In this document: in pieces, positions 13,742 to 17,783 of the stretch | Layout: every line of letters begins with the position of its first letter | How positions within the stretch are numbered: the first letter of the stretch is position 1 | DNA from: Avelusimicrobium sp963660385 | Lineage (GTDB): Bacteria; Elusimicrobiota; Elusimicrobia; Elusimicrobiales; Elusimicrobiaceae | Assembly: GCA_963660385.1 (NCBI GenBank) | Contig: CAVKWQ010000036.1 | Span: forward strand, 1-17,783 | DNA length: 17,783 bases | Reading direction: 5' to 3' | The notes under the pieces: model-generated | The model's database searches: none | Told to the model about the DNA's origin: nothing | The model's input: only the letters and a program-made list of their open reading frames with translations | Program-made: the position numbers and the translations under genes

Positions 13742-14671
13742 ATGAAGCGTACCTGCCAATATCTTGCGGTTTTTACCTTGCTGGCTTTCTGTGCCCCGTT
13801 TGCGGCGGCGCAGAAGCGTTTGCCGTCCGTGCGTGTGCCGGGCAGAGTGGCTACGGAAATGTTGCCCAAACCGTTCTGCGTTCCAGGGGTAAAAATCCCG
13901 TCTCTGCCGCCAATGCGGTTCCCGGTCGGTCCGCAAGTATCTTCTTTGCTCTTGCGCCCGGTGGAAGTTTCGGCTGTAACGGTGCAAACGGTACAAACGC
14001 CGTTTCGCCCGGTGGTTTTCCCCGGCAAGAAGGACATTGACGCCGTGATTTTTGATTTGGACGGAACGCTCTTGGATTCTTTATGGGCGTGGGAAAATTC
14101 CGGCGTGAACTTTTTGCGCACGCAAGGGATTAATCCTCCCGAAGGGTTTAACGACCAATTAGCGCAACTGTCGCTAATGGACGGGGCCAAACTCGTGAAA
14201 GAAAAATATAACCTGCCCCAATCGCCCGAGGAAATTTTGCGCCTGACGCTGGCCCCTATCCGCGAGCGGTATTTCCATACCATTATGCCCAAGCCCGGCG
14301 TGCCGGAACTCCTGCGCCGCTTGAAAGCCGAGGGCATAAAAATGTGCGTGGCGACCGCTTCGGATAAAGAATTAACCGTGGCCGCTTTAAAGCGCACGGG
14401 GCTGTTGCCTTATTTTGATTTTATCTTAACGTGCGACGAAGTGGGCGCAGGCAAAAGAACGCCTGTTATTTACGAAGCCGCCCTCAAAAAATTAGGCACG
14501 CAAAAAAAGCGTACCTTGGTGGCGGAAGATGCTCTCTACGCCTTAACTACGGCGCATAACGCGGGATTCCCTACGGCGGGCATTTTTGATACGCACTCCG
14601 CCAAGGACCAACCGTCGGTACAGAAACTTTCTACTTATTATATTCCGTCCTACACCGCCGTGCAGCCGTAA
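13742..14671 (+). CDS. Exported HAD-superfamily hydrolase (beta-phosphoglucomutase-like)
   Basis: The 309-residue protein has a signal peptide (MKRTCQYLAVFTLLAFCAPF AAA, cleavage near 23), a Pro/Val-rich segment (24-96) and a HAD phosphatase domain. All four motifs are visible: motif I D105-L-D107-G-T, motif II VATAS with Thr205, motif III Lys238 in GKRTPVIY, and motif IV E262-D263. A helical cap lies at about 112-190. This resembles beta-phosphoglucomutase/phosphoglycolate phosphatase enzymes, which are normally cytoplasmic, so export is unusual. The start at 13742 rests on a leaderless promoter just upstream and on the signal peptide. The frame is open back to 13664, but those codons overlap the DUF302 gene. 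Substrate is unknown. Confidence 0.85.
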   Translation: MKRTCQYLAVFTLLAFCAPFAAAQKRLPSVRVPGRVATEMLPKPFCVPGVKIPSLPPMRFPVGPQVSSLLLRPVEVSAVTVQTVQTPFRPVVFPGKKDIDAVIFDLDGTLLDSLWAWENSGVNFLRTQGINPPEGFNDQLAQLSLMDGAKLVKEKYNLPQSPEEILRLTLAPIRERYFHTIMPKPGVPELLRRLKAEGIKMCVATASDKELTVAALKRTGLLPYFDFILTCDEVGAGKRTPVIYEAALKKLGTQKKRTLVAEDALYALTTAHNAGFPTAGIFDTHSAKDQPSVQKLSTYYIPSYTAVQP

Positions 14672-14682
14672 CGCTAAAAAAG

Positions 14683-14711
14683 TATAATAAAGCATAACTT
14701 TATGAAAGGAG
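14683..14711 (+). promoter_or_regulatory. Putative -10 and RBS of the epimerase gene
   Basis: A consensus TATAAT lies at 14683-14688 with no good -35. AAGGAG at 14706-14711 is 6 nt before a GTG start and selects that start; the nearby ATG at 14702 is out of frame. Confidence 0.5.
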
Positions 14712-14717
14712 CCGCCT

Positions 14718-15650
14718 GTGCGCGCACAAGCCAAAAAATGGGTCGTTACCGGGGGAGCGGGGTTTATCGGTTCGCATATTATTAAGGAACTGGTCGCCCG
14801 CGGGCAACAAGTAGTGGCGGTGGACGATTTTTCAACAGGTTCCCTTTCCAATTTATCTTCCGTTCAGCAAAAAATTAAAATTGTTTCCGCCAATATTTGC
14901 GACTTTTCCGCCCTTTTAAAAGCCTTTCAGGGGGCCGATTATGTGCTCCACCACGCGGCGCTGGTTTCTGTTCCGCGCTCGGTGGAGGAACCGCAATTAA
15001 CTTGGCAAATTAACGTGTCCGGCACGCTTAATGTGTTGGAAGCCGCCCGTCAAGCAGGCGTCAAACGCGTGGTGTTTGCTTCTTCCTGCTGTGTGTATGG
15101 AACCTCGTCTAAACCGTGCAAGGAAACCTCGCCCAAGCATCCCGGTTCGCCCTATGCGCTTTCCAAACAAATCGGCGAAGAATTATGCCGCTTTTATACG
15201 CAAATGTACGGGTTAGAAACGGTTTGCTTGTGCTATTTTAACGTATATGGCGCGGGACAAAACCCTAACGGCGCGTATGCGGCGGTCATTGCCCAATTTT
15301 TACAGCGCGCCCTAAACGGCGAGCCTGTGCGCATAGACGGTACCGGGCGGCAAAGCCGCGACTTTATCGCGGTGGAGGATGTGGCCCGCGCCAATATTTT
15401 GGCGGCCCGAAAAGGCGTGCCCGGCGAAACATATAATGTAGCGTGTGGAAAGAGTTATTCCCTGCTTGCGCTGCTGCGCCTGATAGAACAGACCACGCAC
15501 CAAAAGTTGGCCCGTACCTTTGCCCCCAGCCGCGCGGGTGATGTGCGCACTTCGTCTGCCGATATTTCCAAAATTTCCCGCTTGGGCTTTACGCCGCGCG
15601 TAACGCTAAAAACGGGGATTGCCCGCCTGTGGCACAGCCTTAAAAAATAA
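14718..15650 (+). CDS. NAD-dependent nucleotide-sugar epimerase/dehydratase (GalE/WbpP-like)
   Basis: The 310-residue short-chain dehydrogenase-type enzyme probably acts on a UDP-sugar for envelope polysaccharide synthesis. The Rossmann motif TGGAGFIGSH (11-20, Gly12-x-x-Gly15-x-x-Gly18) is followed by the acidic D36/D37 of VDDFSTG, which binds the NAD ribose. Next come HHAALVSVPRS (78-88) and the catalytic triad, Ser123 (SSCCVYG) and Tyr146-x3-Lys150 (YALSK). FNVYGAGQNP and GRQSRDFIAVEDVA follow, as in UDP-GlcNAc/UDP-Glc 4-epimerases of the WbpP/GalE group. Substrate choice cannot be settled by reading. It starts with GTG, behind AAGGAG. No terminator is seen after it, although the alcohol dehydrogenase gene has its own -10 and RBS. 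Confidence 0.9.
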   Translation: MRAQAKKWVVTGGAGFIGSHIIKELVARGQQVVAVDDFSTGSLSNLSSVQQKIKIVSANICDFSALLKAFQGADYVLHHAALVSVPRSVEEPQLTWQINVSGTLNVLEAARQAGVKRVVFASSCCVYGTSSKPCKETSPKHPGSPYALSKQIGEELCRFYTQMYGLETVCLCYFNVYGAGQNPNGAYAAVIAQFLQRALNGEPVRIDGTGRQSRDFIAVEDVARANILAARKGVPGETYNVACGKSYSLLALLRLIEQTTHQKLARTFAPSRAGDVRTSSADISKISRLGFTPRVTLKTGIARLWHSLKK

Positions 15651-15686
15651 TCCTTTTGTACGCTTCCGCTCCGCCCCGAATTATGC

Positions 15687-15724
15687 TATATTATGGGGGA
15701 AGAAGTAACCATATTAAGGAGGGG
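15687..15724 (+). promoter_or_regulatory. Putative promoter and RBS of the alcohol dehydrogenase gene
   Basis: An extended -10, TGC-TATATT, lies at 15684-15692, with only a weak TTCCGC at 15664-15669 upstream. AAGGAGGGG at 15716-15724 is a strong RBS 5 nt before the ATG. Confidence 0.45.
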
Positions 15725-15729
15725 AAAGT

Positions 15730-16944
15730 ATGTGGGAAAAGGACATTAATATCAACGAAGTTCGCGAAATCCGCAGCCGTACGTTGGTTTATTTTGGCGT
15801 GGGTGCCATTGCCAAAATTGCCGATATCTGCAAAGATTTAAAAGCGCGCGGTATTAACAAAGTGTTAGTAATGACCGGGCGCGGCGCCTACAAAAAAACA
15901 GGCGCGTGGGACCACGTTACCAAAGCGTTTGAAGCCACGGGGATGCAGTATGTGCATTACGACCAGGTAACACCGAACCCGAATACCCACCACGTCAACG
16001 ATGCCGTAAAAATGGCGCACGATTTCGGCGCGCAAGCGGTTATCGCCATTGGCGGCGGTTCCGCCATTGACGCGGGCAAGAGCGCGGCCATTTTGCTCAA
16101 ATATCCGGGCAAAACCGCTGAAGACCTATACACCTTCCAATTTACACCAACCGAGGCCGCCCCGGTTATTGCAATTAACCTCACGCACGGTACCGGCTCC
16201 GAAGCCAACCGCTTTACCGTGGTCAGCATTGAAGAAAAGAACTTCAAACCGGCCATTGCGTACGATTGCATTTATCCGCTCTATTCTATTGACGACCCGG
16301 CCTTGATGACGGGCCTCGCCGAAAACCAGACCCGCTATGTGTCTATTGACGCGGTCAACCACGTGGTAGAAGCCGCCACCACGAAAGTGGCGTCCCCGTT
16401 TGCGATTGATTTGGCTATTTCCGTAGTCAAATTGGTGGCCGAATATCTGCCGGTAGCCTTGAAAGACCCCAAAAATTTGGAAGCGCGCTATTTCTTGGCC
16501 TATGCGGCGTTGGCGGCCGGTATTGCGTTTGATAACGGGATGTTGCACTATACGCACGCGTTGGAACACCCGCTTTCCGGCGTGAACCCGAACTTGACGC
16601 ACGGTTTGGGCTTGGCGATGTTACTGCCTGCGGTGTTAAAGAATATTTATCCCGCCCGCCCGGCGACCTTGGCCGATGTGCTCGCGCCTATCGTGCCCGG
16701 TTTGAAGGGCTGTGGCTGTGAAGCCGAAAAAGTGGCCGAAGGTGTGGAAAAATGGCTCTTCTCCGTCGGCTCTACGCATAAACTGCTGGACGAAGGCTTT
16801 AAGGCCGAGGATGTGGATAAACTCGTGGAATTGGCGTTCAATACGCCGTCCTTGGACGGGCTGTTGGGCCTTGCGCCGACTGATGCCACCAAGGAAGCCG
16901 TCCGCGCGATTTACACCGAATCGCTTAAACCCTGCCACAAATAA
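15730..16944 (+). CDS. Iron-containing alcohol dehydrogenase
   Basis: The 404-residue group III (Fe-type) alcohol dehydrogenase interconverts alcohols and aldehydes with NAD(P)H in the cytoplasm. The NAD(P)-binding loop is GGGSAID (108-114), followed by AGKSAAI and the LTHGTGSEAN signature (151-160). The divalent-metal ligands are D207 and H211 (SIDAVNHVVEA), H276 (HALEHPL) and H291 (LTHG), matching D, H, H, H of FucO and relatives. Length is slightly above the usual 380-390. The substrate is not readable. An aldehyde-reducing role would fit the aldehyde-type MerR system upstream, but no MerR dyad is seen at this promoter. A strong terminator follows. Confidence 0.95.
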   Translation: MWEKDININEVREIRSRTLVYFGVGAIAKIADICKDLKARGINKVLVMTGRGAYKKTGAWDHVTKAFEATGMQYVHYDQVTPNPNTHHVNDAVKMAHDFGAQAVIAIGGGSAIDAGKSAAILLKYPGKTAEDLYTFQFTPTEAAPVIAINLTHGTGSEANRFTVVSIEEKNFKPAIAYDCIYPLYSIDDPALMTGLAENQTRYVSIDAVNHVVEAATTKVASPFAIDLAISVVKLVAEYLPVALKDPKNLEARYFLAYAALAAGIAFDNGMLHYTHALEHPLSGVNPNLTHGLGLAMLLPAVLKNIYPARPATLADVLAPIVPGLKGCGCEAEKVAEGVEKWLFSVGSTHKLLDEGFKAEDVDKLVELAFNTPSLDGLLGLAPTDATKEAVRAIYTESLKPCHK

Positions 16945-16959
16945 GTTTTACTTGGCACC

Positions 16960-16989
16960 AAAAAGCCCCCGTTTCCCGGGGGCTTTTTT
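16960..16989 (+). terminator. Rho-independent terminator of the alcohol dehydrogenase gene
   Basis: AAAAAGCCCCC (16960-16970) pairs perfectly with GGGGGCTTTTT (16978-16988) around a 7-nt GTTTCCC loop, ending in TTTTTT. It can act in both directions. Confidence 0.93.
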
Positions 16990-17096
16990 GATGCCTGATT
17001 TTGCTGTTGTTTGCTGTGGGTGTTATCCCATAGTGCTTGACGGTCTGCTAGGGTGCGGACCGCAGGGGTGGGGAAGTAGTTGTTATCAAAATAGGG

Positions 17097-17187
17097 GTCA
17101 TTCTGAACTTGTTTCAGAATCTACCTTATGAGTAGTGCTTGTTTTTAACTACCCAATCGGTAGATCCTGAACTAAATTCAGGATGAC
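17097..17187. repeat. 91-bp fold-back palindromic element
   Basis: Two hairpin units in opposite orientation bound the element. ATTCTGAA (17100-17107) pairs with TTCAGAAT (17113-17120). ATCCTGAA (17164-17171) pairs with TTCAGGAT (17177-17184). Both have 5-nt loops. The ends are GTC (17097) and GAC (17187). Inside, CTACC (17121)/GGTAG (17159) and GTAGT (17132)/ACTAC (17148) also pair, so the whole element can fold back. GTCATTCTGAA-type palindromes are known as dispersed repeats in several unrelated bacteria. Confidence 0.82.
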
Positions 17188-17224
17188 TTTTATTTTATAA
17201 TGGCTTTGTTGTATCGCTTTTCGT

Positions 17225-17300
17225 TGTCATCCCGGAAGGGTTTTGCGGCCCGCAGGGTGTCGTCATCCCGTAGTGTTTTTATACGGGATCTGTCGTTGTC
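17225..17300. repeat. Dispersed palindromic repeat copy A2
   Basis: Positions 17261-17297 match the reverse complement of 205-241 at 36 of 37 bases. ATCCCGTA (17265-17272) and TACGGGAT (17282-17289) form a perfect 8-bp stem with a 9-nt loop. A second TGTCATCCCGGAAGG unit starts at 17225 in the same orientation but has lost most of its downstream arm. Confidence 0.88.
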
Positions 17301-17345
17301 TTTTCGTTCGTTTGCGGCATTGCAAAAGGGGGTGGCAAACAAAAT

Positions 17346-17461
17346 AAAAAACGGGTCAAGCCAAGTTCCAAACTGCGCAACATTATTCCAAGAGTTTATA
17401 AAATAGCCAAAAAATCGTATCAATGTTGGCAGTCTTTGTCTAGGGGCTTGACCCGTTTTTT
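17346..17461. repeat. 116-bp inverted-repeat element or structured RNA
   Basis: A 17-bp perfect inverted repeat, AAAAAACGGGTCAAGCC (17346-17362) and its complement (17445-17461), closes the element. Inside, ACTGCGCAACATT (17372-17384) pairs with AATGTTGGCAGT (17422-17433) with one bulged base, leaving a 37-nt A/T-rich apical loop. The outer stem ends in an A-tract and a T-tract of ten, as in a terminator. It could be a small MITE with 17-bp terminal repeats or a transcribed small RNA; the sequence does not decide. Confidence 0.7.
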
Positions 17462-17547
17462 TTTGGTAAATTTTGATTAGCGGCAAGTTTATGAGGGGGG
17501 ACGTATGCGGCAGTTAAAAGCCGCTAAAAAGGCCGTTTTTGCTGATT

Positions 17548-17630
17548 CTTTCTGTCCCTCCTCTAACAAGACAGAAAGCCACGGGACGTACGAATAATAG
17601 CCCGTACGTCCCCTAATTTTAAGGGGAGGG
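17548..17630 (+). promoter_or_regulatory. Structured 5' leader of the second prepilin gene
   Basis: Two perfect hairpins precede the gene. CTTTCTGTC (17548-17556) pairs with GACAGAAAG (17570-17578) around a 13-nt loop. GGGACGTACG (17583-17592) pairs with CGTACGTCCC (17603-17612) around a 10-nt loop. CCCCT (17610-17614) can instead pair with AGGGG (17622-17626) of the RBS, which competes with the second stem. CCCTCC at the edge and loop of the first hairpin (17556-17561) is complementary to GGAGGG of the RBS (17625-17630). A translational switch is inferred. Confidence 0.5.
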
Positions 17631-17634
17631 AAAA

Positions 17635-17783
17635 ATGAAAAAAAACCGAAAGAAGAAAGCGTTTACGCTTACGGAACTTTTGGTAGTGGTCATCGTGATA
17701 GGCGTATTGTCTGCGGTGGTCTTACCGAAATTCAGTAAAGTGATAGAAACGCGCAAAACGACGGAAGCCGAAGAAATGATGGC
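17635..17783 (+). CDS. Type IV prepilin-like protein, truncated by the window end
   Basis: Only the first 49 codons are inside the window. They encode a short basic leader (MKKNRKKKA) and then FTLTELLVVVIVIGVLSAVV, the class III prepilin helix. Glu sits at +5 of the predicted mature chain (F-T-L-T-E). The residue before the cut is Ala9, not the usual Gly. The helix is followed by LPKFSKVIETRKTTEAEEMM, as in pseudopilins. The RBS AAGGGGAGGG lies at 17621-17630, 4 nt before the ATG. The leader is of normal length, in contrast to the expanded leader of the pilin at 82. The C-terminal domain is not visible, so the subtype cannot be assigned. Confidence 0.88.
   Translation, partial: MKKNRKKKAFTLTELLVVVIVIGVLSAVVLPKFSKVIETRKTTEAEEMM

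Larger units (their letters stand above)
16990..17634. other. Gene-free repeat-rich intergenic region
   Basis: No convincing gene is present in these 645 bp. The stretch holds a degenerate palindrome copy (17021-17040), a hairpin CGGTCTGC/GCGGACCG (17041-17062), a 91-bp fold-back element (17097-17187), palindromic units including a 36/37 match to the first pilin leader (17225-17300), a 116-bp long hairpin (17346-17461) and the structured leader of the second pilin gene (17526-17634). One minus-strand open frame (17190-17486) runs through the repeats without RBS or recognisable protein. Confidence 0.8.

Noticed and set aside
13633..14397. 254-codon minus-strand open frame
   Set aside because: It is antisense to the HAD and DUF302 genes, which have intact motifs; its low-complexity Ser/Lys/Arg composition is typical of a shadow frame.
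15664..15692. MerR regulation of the alcohol dehydrogenase gene
   Set aside because: An aldehyde-related regulon would make sense, but no TTGGAG-N4-CTCCAA dyad or 19-bp spacer is present here.
17190..17486. 98-codon minus-strand open frame
   Set aside because: Its C-terminal half is translated repeat (DNDRSRIKTLRDDD) and its N-terminal half crosses the long hairpin. No RBS or protein family is visible.

Overview
The window looks like a bacterial chromosome segment from a diderm (Gram-negative-type) organism. Signal peptides, lipoboxes and thioredoxin-like export modules are frequent. Two type IV prepilin-like genes of the short 'FTLxELLVVV' kind sit at the two ends. Numerous small pilin-like genes of this style recall gut Elusimicrobiota; that assignment is inference from protein style only. 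Gene density is high. No rRNA, tRNA, CRISPR array, transposase or phage gene was seen.

Layout. (1) 1-759: a prepilin gene whose leader is enlarged by in-frame palindromic repeats. (2) 764-3600: recG on the minus strand and a divergent MscS-like/TM-helix membrane protein. (3) 3662-5804, minus strand: an ECF sigma factor, a single-pass Cys-rich membrane protein and a thioredoxin-DsbD/CcdA-like fusion, forming a compact operon. (4) 5906-11777, minus strand: a large redox locus made of two transcription units. Each has a MerR-type promoter with a 19-bp spacer containing the same dyad. The first unit is merR, an iron-sulfur flavoprotein-like reductase and an exported carboxymuconolactone-decarboxylase-family protein. 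The second is a cupin lipoprotein, a divergent Dxs-like enzyme, a flavodoxin lipoprotein, a DUF4405-like membrane protein and a membrane-anchored flavodoxin. (5) 11898-13127: a Bcr/CflA-type MFS exporter. (6) 13255-16944, plus strand: a DUF302 protein, an exported HAD phosphatase-like protein, an NAD-dependent sugar epimerase and an iron-type alcohol dehydrogenase. (7) 16990-17634: a gene-free, repeat-rich stretch with palindromic units related to those in the first pilin gene, a 91-bp fold-back element and a 116-bp long-hairpin element. (8) 17635-end: a second, truncated prepilin gene with an unusually structured 5' region.

How the genes work together. The MerR regulator has a Cys at position 52, as in the aldehyde/electrophile sensors of the AdhR/NmlR group. 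Most of its inferred targets carry signal peptides, lipoboxes or membrane anchors, which suggests an electrophile-responsive redox system placed largely at the cell envelope. The neighbouring sigma-factor operon is also thiol-centred. Two translation-start styles coexist. Many genes have strong AGGAGG-like sites, often overlapping the previous stop codon. Three genes have no such site but a TAnnnT box exactly 6 nt before ATG, as expected of leaderless transcripts.
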